DNA of 7,935 nucleotides from Planctomycetota bacterium (lineage in GTDB: Bacteria; Planctomycetota; Phycisphaerae; UBA1845; UTPLA1), in NCBI GenBank assembly GCA_027295245.1, contig JAPULF010000433.1, forward strand, positions 1-7,935, given 5' to 3'. The position numbers and the translations under genes were made by a program. The notes beneath the pieces were generated by a model. It was given only the letters and a program-made list of their open reading frames with translations. It did not search any database and was not told where the DNA came from. Within the stretch, counting starts at the first letter, position 1; every line of letters begins with the position of its first letter. This document shows positions 1 to 6,785 of the stretch, one piece after another.

Positions 1-1
1 C

Positions 2-337
2 GAACAACTTCAAAGCGCCGATGTCATAGTCGATGCCGTACTGGGCACGGGCTTTTCCGGAGACGTTCGCCCGCCGTTGGATTGCGTTATCCGTGCTATC
101 AATGCAGCCGGTCAGTCGAAGGTCGTCGCCATCGATTTGCCGTCTGGACTCGACTGTGACAGCGGCCGCCCGTGCAATGCGACGGTGAAGGCGGGCCTGA
201 CGATTACCTTTGTCGCCCCAAAGATCGGGTTTCTCGAACAGGGTGCCGGTGCATTCACAGGGAAGGTACACGTGGCGGACATCGGAGCGCCGGTCAAGTT
301 GATTCGGCAGGTGCTCGGTGCTCAAACTGGCGATTGA
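2..337 (+). CDS. nnrE: NAD(P)H-hydrate epimerase, C-terminal part (5'-truncated by window edge)
   Basis: This is the C-terminal 111 residues of a YjeF_N-type NAD(P)H-hydrate epimerase; the reading frame is open from base 2 and runs off the left edge. The family interconverts the R and S epimers of hydrated NADH/NADPH in the cytoplasm so that a dehydratase can repair the S form. Visible family signatures are DVIVDAVLGTGFSG near residues 7-20, VVAIDLPSGLDCDSG at 41-55 (the substrate/metal-site loop with the conserved D-x-P-S-G), the TITFVAPKIG block at 67-76, and GKVHVADIGAP at 87-97, which closes the Rossmann-like fold. The protein stops 14 residues later, so it is the single-domain form, not fused to the C-terminal ADP/ATP-dependent dehydratase domain. 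A TTG at 77 is internal, because the homology continues upstream of it. The stop (335-337) lies inside the convergent hydrolase gene. Confidence 0.92.
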   Translation, partial: EQLQSADVIVDAVLGTGFSGDVRPPLDCVIRAINAAGQSKVVAIDLPSGLDCDSGRPCNATVKAGLTITFVAPKIGFLEQGAGAFTGKVHVADIGAPVKLIRQVLGAQTGD

Positions 338-1107
338 AGATGCCGACGTAGCCAAGCGACCGATCCGTCGAGTATGGTCTCGTTGGCGTCGACCGTGCGC
401 ATTCCGTGGTCATCGAGTGCCAGTTCGTGCAACTTCACTGTCGCCCCGGCATTCGACTGTGCCGTTTTGAAGGCCAGCCCGTGTTCGAAAGGAACCTGCC
501 GATCCCCGGTGCCGTGGTAGATCAAGAGGGGTTTCCGGCGATTTGCCAGCTTCGCCGGAGCGTCAATGTCGGGCATTTCGTCGAAGAACGCCGCACGCAG
601 GCGATGACCGTGGTGTTCCAGCCAACCCTGTTGACGGAGCAGGGCCCGGGCCGGCTCGGTCAGCTCTTGCTCGATGATCCGCCGGGGATAGGCAACCGGG
701 GCCCAAAACACCGTGCCGCGAAGGCCGTTTATTCGATCGGAAGCAAGAGACGTGGTGAACGCCCCAAAGCTGCTGCCCACGATCCCGATCCGGGCGCTGT
801 CGCACCGGGGCAACCGAGTCACTTCCGACAGCACCGCGAGCAGGTCTTCGACAAGCCTGTCGGCGGTCAGGGACTCGAATTCACCCTCGCTCTCGCCGCA
901 ACCGCGAAAATCGAAGCGGAGGCACCCTATGTTCTCGGCAGCCAGGCGGCGAGCCAACCGGACGAAGCGATAGCACGTCCCGATGCGCGAGCCGGTCAGG
1001 CCGTGGCAACAAACGACGACGGGGACACGGCCTGCCGCCGGGTCTGGCAAATGGAGGGTGGCAGCCAAGTGTTCCTGCCCAACGGGTACTTGCATGAACG
1101 TCATCAT
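322..1107 (-). CDS. Alpha/beta hydrolase (serine hydrolase, S33/acyl-peptide-hydrolase-like)
   Basis: The 261-residue protein has the full alpha/beta-hydrolase layout and no signal peptide or membrane segment, so it is probably a cytoplasmic esterase, thioesterase or peptidase. The oxyanion-hole strand carries CCHGLTGS (33-40). The next strand and loop read RFDFRGCGES (64-73), the usual D-x-R-G-x-G-x-S motif. The nucleophile elbow is GSSFG (111-115), giving Ser113. The acid is Asp202 in HGTGDRQVP (198-206) and the histidine is His234 in DDHGM. A short cap lies around residues 145-180. The substrate cannot be read from sequence. Three in-frame ATGs (codons 1, 2 and 5) compete as the start; no strong ribosome binding site separates them, so the start could be 1093-1107. 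The 3' end overlaps the epimerase gene by 16 bp on the opposite strand, and transcription diverges from dapA. A 262-codon antisense frame over this gene is a shadow. Confidence 0.9.
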   Translation of the reverse strand: MMTFMQVPVGQEHLAATLHLPDPAAGRVPVVVCCHGLTGSRIGTCYRFVRLARRLAAENIGCLRFDFRGCGESEGEFESLTADRLVEDLLAVLSEVTRLPRCDSARIGIVGSSFGAFTTSLASDRINGLRGTVFWAPVAYPRRIIEQELTEPARALLRQQGWLEHHGHRLRAAFFDEMPDIDAPAKLANRRKPLLIYHGTGDRQVPFEHGLAFKTAQSNAGATVKLHELALDDHGMRTVDANETILDGSVAWLRRHLQSPV

Positions 1108-1163
1108 GGCACTCGACCCAACCGGGTATCAAGAACGGGATGGCCTCGCCTCGTCGTCAGCGA

Positions 1164-1185
1164 ACCGTTGAGGGGTTTCAACGGT
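1164..1185. promoter_or_regulatory. Perfect inverted repeat over the dapA -35 region, candidate operator
   Basis: ACCGTTGA (1164-1171) and TCAACGGT (1178-1185) are perfect 8-bp inverted arms around a 6-bp centre (GGGGTT). The left arm contains the first four bases of the -35 hexamer and the right arm ends 4 bp before the -10. A protein bound here would block RNA polymerase at the dapA promoter. It is not followed by a T-run on either strand, so it does not look like an intrinsic terminator. The cognate regulator is unknown. Confidence 0.45.
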
Positions 1186-1195
1186 GGACTATAAT
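1168..1195 (+). promoter_or_regulatory. Sigma70-type promoter of dapA
   Basis: TTGAGG (1168-1173), 16 bp of spacer and a consensus TATAAT (1190-1195) match the housekeeping promoter pattern, 4/6 at -35 and 6/6 at -10. Transcription would start near 1202 and give a leader of about 70 nt ahead of dapA, and it would also serve the overlapping membrane-protein gene. The match is direct sequence evidence; activity is inferred. Confidence 0.65.
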
Positions 1196-1254
1196 GGACA
1201 AGGCGGCGAACCGAATCAAGGCGTGTTTATAAACGCGGTGACACGGCGTGTCGG
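1191..1254 (-). promoter_or_regulatory. Candidate divergent promoter(s) for the hydrolase gene
   Basis: Two overlapping minus-strand candidates exist. One is CCGACA (1249-1254) with a 17-bp spacer and TATAAA (1226-1231). The other is TTGATT (1214-1219) with a 17-bp spacer and CATTAT (1191-1196), whose -10 shares bases with the dapA -10. Each hexamer matches consensus at 4 or 5 of 6 positions. I cannot choose between them; at most one need be real. Confidence 0.3.
1222..1252 (+). other. Two small palindromes/hairpins in the dapA leader
   Basis: CGTGTTTATAAACGCG (1222-1237) contains the perfect palindrome GTTTATAAAC (1225-1234) and can fold into a 6-bp stem, including one G-U pair, with a 4-nt loop. 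GACAC-GGC-GTGTC (1240-1252) forms a 5-bp stem with a 3-nt loop and ends 8 nt before the Shine-Dalgarno sequence. They could be protein-binding sites or weak leader structure. They are too small to be a lysine riboswitch. Confidence 0.3.
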
Positions 1255-1260
1255 GCCGTA

Positions 1261-1266
1261 AGGGAG
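1261..1266 (+). promoter_or_regulatory. Shine-Dalgarno site of dapA
   Basis: AGGGAG lies 6 nt ahead of the ATG at 1273. It is a strong anti-16S match and fixes the dapA start; no alternative start upstream is needed because the N-terminus begins exactly where the family does. Confidence 0.8.
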
Positions 1267-1272
1267 TAGACA

Positions 1273-2166
1273 ATGTTCAAGGGATGTTGGGTCGCATTGG
1301 TAACGCCGTTTCGAGACGGGGCTTTGGACATTCCAGCGCTGGATCGGCTGGTCGACAGTGTCATCGAGGGCGGCGTTGACGGACTCGTGCCTTGCGGCAC
1401 GACCGGCGAGTCGCCCACGCTTTCGGTCGACGAGCAACTGCGGGTCATCACGGCGGTCGTCGAGCGTTCGGCCGGGCGGGTGCCCGTGCTCGCGGGTACC
1501 GGGACCAACGGGACGGCGAGTTCCCTCGAACGTTCGCGCGCGGCCGTCGAGGCCGGAGCCGACGGTGTCATGCTGGTCGCCCCATATTACAACAAGCCGA
1601 ATCAGCGGGGGCTTTTCGAGCACTTCAGCACGATTGCGAAGGGCGTGAAGGCCCCGATCGTTCTTTACAACATACCCGGCCGGTCGTGCGTCGAGATTTC
1701 CGTGGAGACTATCACCCGGCTGTGGGAACGGCACGACAACATCGTAGCGGTCAAGCATGCCACAGGGTCGGTGGACGGGGCGAGTGCCGTCCTGGCCGCC
1801 AGCGATATCGCGGTTCTGTCCGGCGATGACGGCCTGACGCTGCCGTTGATCGGCGTGGGCGCGGTCGGCGTGGTGAGCGTGATTGCCAACCTTGTTCCCG
1901 CGGAAACGAAGGCACTCACGGACGCAGCCTTGTCCGACGACTGGCCGGCCGCCCGCTCGTGGCACCGTCGTCTGTTCCCGATTACCGAAGGGATGTTACG
2001 GTTGGATACGAATCCCATTCCCATCAAGACGGCATTGGCCATGCGCGGCCTGATTGCCGAGGAGTTTCGACTCCCGATGTGCCCGTTGGACGAAGCGAGG
2101 CGTGAGCGACTGGAAGTGCTTCTCGCCGAGCATGCGGCCCTCAATGAGCCGGTGACGACCTCGTGA
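1273..2166 (+). CDS. dapA: 4-hydroxy-tetrahydrodipicolinate synthase
   Basis: The 297-residue cytoplasmic class I aldolase condenses pyruvate with aspartate-4-semialdehyde, the first committed step of the diaminopimelate/lysine branch that also feeds peptidoglycan. The length is normal (about 290). Catalytic signatures are intact: GTTGES (42-47) with the paired threonines 43 and 44, APYYNKP (103-109) with the interface tyrosine, LYNIPGR (131-137) with Tyr132 and the substrate-binding Arg137, and VAVKHATGS (158-166) with Schiff-base Lys161. GVVSVIANL (199-207) and NPIPIKTAL (247-255) are also typical. By alignment to remembered E. coli DapA, lysine-inhibition positions His53, His56 and Glu84 are Val52, Gln55 and Ser83 here, so it may not be feedback-inhibited by lysine. 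A related family member (N-acetylneuraminate lyase or another pyruvate-dependent aldolase) is less likely given the GTTGES and NPIPIK motifs. The stop overlaps the next gene by 4 bp. Confidence 0.95.
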   Translation: MFKGCWVALVTPFRDGALDIPALDRLVDSVIEGGVDGLVPCGTTGESPTLSVDEQLRVITAVVERSAGRVPVLAGTGTNGTASSLERSRAAVEAGADGVMLVAPYYNKPNQRGLFEHFSTIAKGVKAPIVLYNIPGRSCVEISVETITRLWERHDNIVAVKHATGSVDGASAVLAASDIAVLSGDDGLTLPLIGVGAVGVVSVIANLVPAETKALTDAALSDDWPAARSWHRRLFPITEGMLRLDTNPIPIKTALAMRGLIAEEFRLPMCPLDEARRERLEVLLAEHAALNEPVTTS

Positions 2167-3113
2167 ACACGCCATCGTCAACCACGTTACGTGAAACGGA
2201 CCTCGAATCGCGGGCCGGAAACGGCGAAGCGCTCATTCGACGCATACGGATCATCGCCGGATTGTCCGTCTCGGCGCTTCTGTTTTGGTATTTCGGTTGG
2301 TGGGTTGTCGGACCGCGCGACCCGAACGGCCCCGTCACGTTACTCACGATCGACAACGGCGTGATCGCCATGGCGGAGATGCTCGGGCTCGCAGTGGCCG
2401 CATCAGGCCTGTGCGTTGCGATCGCGGGTCCACGATGCGGGCACCTGGGACCGCTGGCCATTGCGGTGGGTCTGGCGGTGGTGGGGCTACGCGGCGGCCA
2501 GCTCGACACGTTGATTGTCGATCGCATCAGTTCGGGCGTGGCACAGGAGGACATCTTTCCTACCACGGATTTGATCGCTGAAACGCTGCTCTGGTTGGCT
2601 GTGATCGCAGTGGGACTCGTTGTCGGACGGTGGGTCGAAAGCTGGTTCGGCGCGCAATCGGCGCAAGCGCAGCGCTCGCGCGGACCGGTCGACAGCGCGT
2701 CGGAGATCCGGCAAGGATTGGGGGCGACCATCGTGATCGCGCTGTTGGCCTACAACGTCGTTCGCTATATCGGCGGCCAGGAGAACGAAGGCGTTCTAAA
2801 GGGTCAAGTTTACTTTGCGCTGGGCGCCGGGTTTCTGGCATCGACGGTACTGGCTCAATGGATCTTTCGGGCCACGTCGAGAATATGGTGTCTGGTGGCC
2901 ATCGTCCTGGTCACGATGGCCTGCTATTCCATCAATGGACCGGAGGAGAGCAGAGAATTGGCCGCCGCCGCGCGAGAGATGGTCTACGTCAATCTCAAGC
3001 CCGCGGCGCGACCTCTGCCGATCGAGTTCGCTTCCATGGGGGCCGTCGGGGCACTCCTGGGATTCAGCTTCGGATATCGATTCCAACCGGATCCGGACGG
3101 GATGCCGGAGTAG
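2163..3113 (+). CDS. Unrecognised polytopic membrane protein, translationally coupled to dapA
   Basis: I do not recognise this 316-residue protein. It begins with GTG at 2163, overlapping the dapA TGA as GTGA. No good Shine-Dalgarno site precedes it, so translation is probably coupled to dapA termination. After a polar N-terminus (1-27) there are about eight hydrophobic stretches: roughly 28-49, 64-88, 95-112, 137-155, 187-203, 215-234, 240-257 and 286-305. A soluble loop (about 156-186, with several Arg/Ser/Gln) splits the first four from the rest, and an extracytoplasmic or cytoplasmic loop around 258-285 is charged. No catalytic motif, ABC/MFS signature or repeated transporter motif is visible. 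Sharing a transcript with dapA hints at an amino-acid or cell-wall link, but that is only context. It could equally be a lineage-specific protein with an unrelated role. The gene ends 3 bp short of the convergent AsmA-like gene. Confidence 0.85.
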   Translation: MNTPSSTTLRETDLESRAGNGEALIRRIRIIAGLSVSALLFWYFGWWVVGPRDPNGPVTLLTIDNGVIAMAEMLGLAVAASGLCVAIAGPRCGHLGPLAIAVGLAVVGLRGGQLDTLIVDRISSGVAQEDIFPTTDLIAETLLWLAVIAVGLVVGRWVESWFGAQSAQAQRSRGPVDSASEIRQGLGATIVIALLAYNVVRYIGGQENEGVLKGQVYFALGAGFLASTVLAQWIFRATSRIWCLVAIVLVTMACYSINGPEESRELAAAAREMVYVNLKPAARPLPIEFASMGAVGALLGFSFGYRFQPDPDGMPE

Positions 3114-3116
3114 TTC

Positions 3117-6100
3117 TCAGCCCCGTGGCACGGGACTCGACTTCGGGTCGGGTCGATCGGGCGGTTCGGGAAACAAAGCTTCCAATGCCTTGTGCAGGCT
3201 CTTGAGCGGTGTCGGGGTGATCTCCGGTTTGGAGAGCGTTCCGCGCACACGGATCTCCATCAACTCGCGCGCGGCCCCTTCAAGAATGTCGGTTAAAAAC
3301 GGCACGCGAATGCGGACGGGGCTTCCGGCGAGCAACGTGACGTCCAGGCGCTTGTCGCGAAGGTCCAGGGTGCCACCGCCTACGAAGGACATCGCGTTGC
3401 CCTGCAAGTCAATCTTGTGGAGCGTGAGGGTGTCTTGCGTCAGAAAGAACTTCAGCCAGCCGTCGTGAAACACGTTTTCGTCCGGCGCGAGATTGAGCAC
3501 CTGGAAAATCATCCACACCAGAGGCAGTTTCCAGACCTGGGCCTCGCGCACGAATACCTCGCCGCCGCCGTATAGGTATCCGGTCGGTCCCGTCCGGCCC
3601 GTTACATAGACGTTTCCATAAACGTAGCCATGCGCCGGCTTGGGCGGTTCCTTCGCCGGCGGGGTCTTGATGGCCGTGGAGAGGTAGCGACCGAGCTGGA
3701 CGTCGCGGGCGGTCACCGAAAGTCGATAGTTGGCGAATCCTTCTCGAAACTCTATTTCCGCAAGGCCACTGGCCTTCCCTCCGTAAAGATCTCCCGAGGC
3801 GTCGGCAATCGTGACGGTTCGCGAATCGGCAGGCGCCTCGATCCGGGCGCGTGCGTTTTCCAGGGGCCAGTGCGAAATCGTAATACGTTCGAATTCGGCG
3901 CCGGCATCGATTGTGAAGGATCCGTCGCGGCGCACCGAGCCGTGTCCGGAAATGTCGCCGGTCATCTGCTTCAAGTCGACGCCCAGCGTGGCGCTTGCAT
4001 CCTCTACGTCAACTCGGCCGGCGAAATCCCACTGTGTAGCGTCCCGGTCGTCGGTGTCGAAGAGCAACGAATCCAGCCGCACGCTGAATCGGCCCTGCGG
4101 ACGGGCCGTTTCGAGAATGTTTCTCAGACCCTTGGGTGCTGCCGCCAGAAGTTCGTCGTTGAATTCGAACCCGGTGGCGTCGATTTCGAAAACCCCGCGC
4201 CGCCCCGGCGGATCGAGATTGATCGAGCCGCTCAATGACAACTTACCATCGCCCACTCGGCCGTTGAATGAGACGATCTCGACGCGGCGATCGGTCACGA
4301 AGGCGCGGGCATTCACCGATGTGATCGGCAACGGGAATCCGGCCAGCTTGAGTTCGGCGTCGAAGACTTCAATGCCCGTTCGGTGGCGTATCGAGGACTC
4401 TCCGTGTCGAACCGTGTAGCGAACATCGGTCTTGAAGTGGACCGCCCCGGTGGGCTTGATGCGATCCCACAACGCCTGGACGCGACGCGGCAGAGTTTGG
4501 TACAGCTCGTCATCGAGTGCGAGATCGATGCAATCGAACGCCAACTCGGCCACGATTCCGTCCGGTGTCCGCCTGACTTCTCCGCGGCCGGTGACGTTCG
4601 CGGATCCGTGGTTGCCGTGAACTTCGATCATCGTGAAATTGTCGGGCCTGATGTGGAGGCGACCGCGAACATTTTCGACCAAATAGGGCATCGCCTCGTA
4701 TCGAATCTTCGCGTCGTATAGATTCGCCCGAAGATCGTAGACCACGCCTTCGTTCGTGTCGTGAAAGGACACGGTCCCCAAGAGATCGACGAATCCCTCG
4801 GGCTGAAATTGGGCCAGGGCTCCGCGTCCGTCCGGCGGCAGGGCATTCGCCAGGGCGTCGTCCAGCGGTAGTGACCGGGCTTCAACACGAAGCTCCACGT
4901 CGGGGGGGCGATCGGCGCGCATGGAGGCGTAGCCGTCTATTCGGACGGAGGCCTTGCCGTTTCGACCCGTGAGACCGTTGAAGCGAATGCGGCTCTTGTC
5001 CAGCCGAATCTGGCCATACACCCCATCCAGCGGATACGGAAAATGCTCGAACATTACCCGTCCGTCCGCCAAATCCGCGGTGACGGTTGTACGCCATTCG
5101 GGTCTTGGATCGGACCGTCTGCCGCCGGGTCGCTGCAACTTGACGTTGATGTGGGCCGTGCCGCGCGGGTTGAAGCTGGCCCAAATGGCCTGATAGCGAT
5201 CCGAGAGCGCATTGCGAAGCTCGATGTCGAGCGGGAGCGTGGTCGCATCGATGTTTAAATCAATGCTCGCCCAATCCGTGGAGCGGTCGATCACGCCGTT
5301 GATCGTGACGGTACCCGTTCCGTGTCGCCCGCGGAGGTGTTCGATGAAGACGGCCTCTTCCTCGAACCTGATTTGACCCTGAAGCCCGCGAATCCGGAAT
5401 GGAAAACTGTGGTAGCTGGCCTCCGCTCCGCGCGGCCGCAACGTGCCGACGAAAGAAGGCCCACGCGGTGAGTCGGCGGCCCGCACAACGCGGCCCTCGA
5501 TGTCGAACTGACCGATCGGATCGTAATCGTGCAGAAAACCGCGGAGCCCCGCGGGCATTCGCTCGTCCGCCAGAATCTCTTGTCTCAGGGCGTCCAGCGG
5601 CATCGGTAGCATTTCGCTGCGTATGCGAAGATCGATGCCCATTTGCGCCGGATCCTTGTCGATGTGATCGAACCAGCCGGAGAACATGCAGTTCGAGCCG
5701 TTCACGATCCCCGTGATGTCGACGTGGAGTCGCGTACCGGACAACCGCATTTTGCCGTTTATGTCCGTCATCGCGACGCACTTATCCGGCGAGGCGCCCT
5801 CCAGGTCCATGTCGGCCAGCGACGACGTCCCGGACCGGATCATCGACAACGGAATAAGACAGCGGACGTTGCGCACTTCGACCTCGTCGTCGCGCTGTTG
5901 GGCGTCCATGTCGTAGGTCACGCGGTTGACCTTGACTTCGCCGTCGAGTGCGATTCGTCGAAAGAACCGCTGATAGAGTTTGGGGAGTTGCAGGCCGATC
6001 GTGCGGACGTTGACAAAGGGAGCACCGGTCAAGAGGTGGTCGTCCGGGCTGATGATGACGGTGGTCCGTTCGGCCGGGGCGCTAAGTCGTCGAACGTCGA

Positions 6101-6773
6101 TGCAGTACGCGGTGTCGATCTGCCGATGCGGCCGGACATCCGCGTCGAGTACAACGCGCTTGACTTCGTGCCGGCCCTCGCCATCCACACTGACGATTTC
6201 CACCGTGGCGTTGCGGACCGTGATTTCCGGGCGTTCTCCCGGATCGACGGGATCGGGCATATCTTCGCGTCCGAGCAACAACCGCCAGTTCCGCATTCCG
6301 GTATCGACATTGTGTACCAGCGTAATGGTCGGATGGGCGGCGATGATCCGATCGACGCGAAATCCGCCGAACAGCAGGCGCCACGGATTGTGGACCAGCG
6401 TCAGCGAACGGGCCGAGAAGATTTCTCGCGACGCCCGGTCCACCGCGCTCGGATCGAGCCTCTGATTGAACGGCACGGCCACGCGGACGTCTTTGAGCGT
6501 GATTCCACCGAACATGGCGAAATTCGCCTCGCCGACCGACACCTCGCCGCCAGTGACCTCGCGTAGATACGCAATGGCCCGACGCCGAATGGCGGCGTCC
6601 TGAGTCGTGACGTAATAGGCCCCCAATCCCAGAATGATCAACACCAGCAGCGCGGTGCCCAAACGCTGCCGAGTCAGCGAAACCGGATGGCGATCCAGCG
6701 TCTCCCGCAGGAACCGCCTGCGTCGCGCGGTCCTGCGGGCGGCCGTTTTCAAATCCGAGGTCAATTGGGTCAT
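3117..6773 (-). CDS. Giant AsmA-like, periplasm-spanning repeat protein (putative bridge-like lipid transporter)
   Basis: The 1218-residue protein is anchored by one N-terminal membrane helix (about 38-55) after a very basic cytoplasmic tail with RRTARRRR near 13-20, so nearly all of it lies in the periplasm. The segment just after the helix has the AsmA-family opening: REVTGGEVSVGEANF (71-85) and ITLKDVRV (91-98), then NPWRLLFGGFRVDRI (129-143) and the NW of MRNWRLLLG (160-168). Five tandem modules of about 120 residues fill 386-985, with degenerate half-modules at about 260-285 and 1018-1058. The C-terminal 1066-1200 (GGGEVFV, DGWLKFFLTQDTLTL, FVGGGTLDLRDKRLDV, then an amphipathic end) resembles the AsmA/YhdP C-terminal region. 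AsmA-like proteins (TamB, YhdP, YdbH) are implicated in moving phospholipid to the outer membrane; that role here is inferred. I chose ATG 6773 over the upstream start at 6863, because it has GAGG 8 nt upstream and clears the glycosyltransferase gene by 10 bp, whereas 6863 would overlap it by 80 bp. Confidence 0.85.
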   Translation of the reverse strand: MTQLTSDLKTAARRTARRRRFLRETLDRHPVSLTRQRLGTALLVLIILGLGAYYVTTQDAAIRRRAIAYLREVTGGEVSVGEANFAMFGGITLKDVRVAVPFNQRLDPSAVDRASREIFSARSLTLVHNPWRLLFGGFRVDRIIAAHPTITLVHNVDTGMRNWRLLLGREDMPDPVDPGERPEITVRNATVEIVSVDGEGRHEVKRVVLDADVRPHRQIDTAYCIDVRRLSAPAERTTVIISPDDHLLTGAPFVNVRTIGLQLPKLYQRFFRRIALDGEVKVNRVTYDMDAQQRDDEVEVRNVRCLIPLSMIRSGTSSLADMDLEGASPDKCVAMTDINGKMRLSGTRLHVDITGIVNGSNCMFSGWFDHIDKDPAQMGIDLRIRSEMLPMPLDALRQEILADERMPAGLRGFLHDYDPIGQFDIEGRVVRAADSPRGPSFVGTLRPRGAEASYHSFPFRIRGLQGQIRFEEEAVFIEHLRGRHGTGTVTINGVIDRSTDWASIDLNIDATTLPLDIELRNALSDRYQAIWASFNPRGTAHINVKLQRPGGRRSDPRPEWRTTVTADLADGRVMFEHFPYPLDGVYGQIRLDKSRIRFNGLTGRNGKASVRIDGYASMRADRPPDVELRVEARSLPLDDALANALPPDGRGALAQFQPEGFVDLLGTVSFHDTNEGVVYDLRANLYDAKIRYEAMPYLVENVRGRLHIRPDNFTMIEVHGNHGSANVTGRGEVRRTPDGIVAELAFDCIDLALDDELYQTLPRRVQALWDRIKPTGAVHFKTDVRYTVRHGESSIRHRTGIEVFDAELKLAGFPLPITSVNARAFVTDRRVEIVSFNGRVGDGKLSLSGSINLDPPGRRGVFEIDATGFEFNDELLAAAPKGLRNILETARPQGRFSVRLDSLLFDTDDRDATQWDFAGRVDVEDASATLGVDLKQMTGDISGHGSVRRDGSFTIDAGAEFERITISHWPLENARARIEAPADSRTVTIADASGDLYGGKASGLAEIEFREGFANYRLSVTARDVQLGRYLSTAIKTPPAKEPPKPAHGYVYGNVYVTGRTGPTGYLYGGGEVFVREAQVWKLPLVWMIFQVLNLAPDENVFHDGWLKFFLTQDTLTLHKIDLQGNAMSFVGGGTLDLRDKRLDVTLLAGSPVRIRVPFLTDILEGAARELMEIRVRGTLSKPEITPTPLKSLHKALEALFPEPPDRPDPKSSPVPRG
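3819..5618 (-). repeat. Five tandem ~120-residue protein modules in the AsmA-like protein
   Basis: The modules begin with a helix motif of the type LPLD-x-x-L-x-x-A-L-P. Its PLD position falls at residues 392, 514, 636, 752 (ALD) and 870 (EFN), giving periods of 122, 122, 116 and 118. A P-x-G follows exactly 22 residues later in modules 2-5 (536, 658, 774, 892) and 27 later in module 1 (419). A second block, such as YHSFPF, FEHFPYPL, YEAMPYLV or LAGFPLPI, leads to a Gly (466, 587, 704; Ala822 in module 4). A G-R/N-x-G turn then follows at 482, 603, 720 and 838. The second block is weak in module 5. The repeats are seen at protein level only; the DNA has diverged, so this is old duplication, not a recent DNA repeat. 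Confidence 0.75.
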
Positions 6774-6781
6774 GGCCGCAA

Positions 6782-6785
6782 CCTC
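6782..6785 (-). promoter_or_regulatory. Shine-Dalgarno site of the AsmA-like gene
   Basis: GAGG on the minus strand lies 8 nt ahead of the ATG at 6773 and shares its GA with the TGA stop codon of the glycosyltransferase gene (6784-6786). Ribosomes ending on the glycosyltransferase would sit on this site, which suggests coupled translation and decides the start of the AsmA-like protein. Confidence 0.6.

Noticed and set aside
406..1194. A 262-codon plus-strand open frame antisense to the hydrolase
   Set aside because: Its translation is rich in Arg/Pro/Gly with no family motif, while the minus strand encodes a complete alpha/beta hydrolase with catalytic triad. It is a high-GC shadow frame.
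1202..1272. Lysine riboswitch in the dapA leader
   Set aside because: The leader is only about 70 nt, far shorter than a lysine riboswitch, and lacks its multi-helix pattern.
1216..1965. A 249-codon minus-strand frame antisense to dapA (and others at 1665-2144)
   Set aside because: The plus strand is unambiguous dapA. The antisense products are low-complexity Arg/Asp/Pro sequence with no motif.
3122..3160. Small hairpins (CCCGT-GGC-ACGGG at 3122-3134 and an ACTCGAC/GTCGGGT stem just after) as a terminator for the dapA operon
   Set aside because: Stems are short, no T-run follows, and they lie inside the coding end of the convergent gene.
5643..6566. A 307-codon plus-strand frame antisense to the AsmA-like gene
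   Set aside because: It is long, but it mirrors codon positions of the minus-strand gene, whose product has a coherent membrane anchor and repeats. The antisense product has no recognisable domain.
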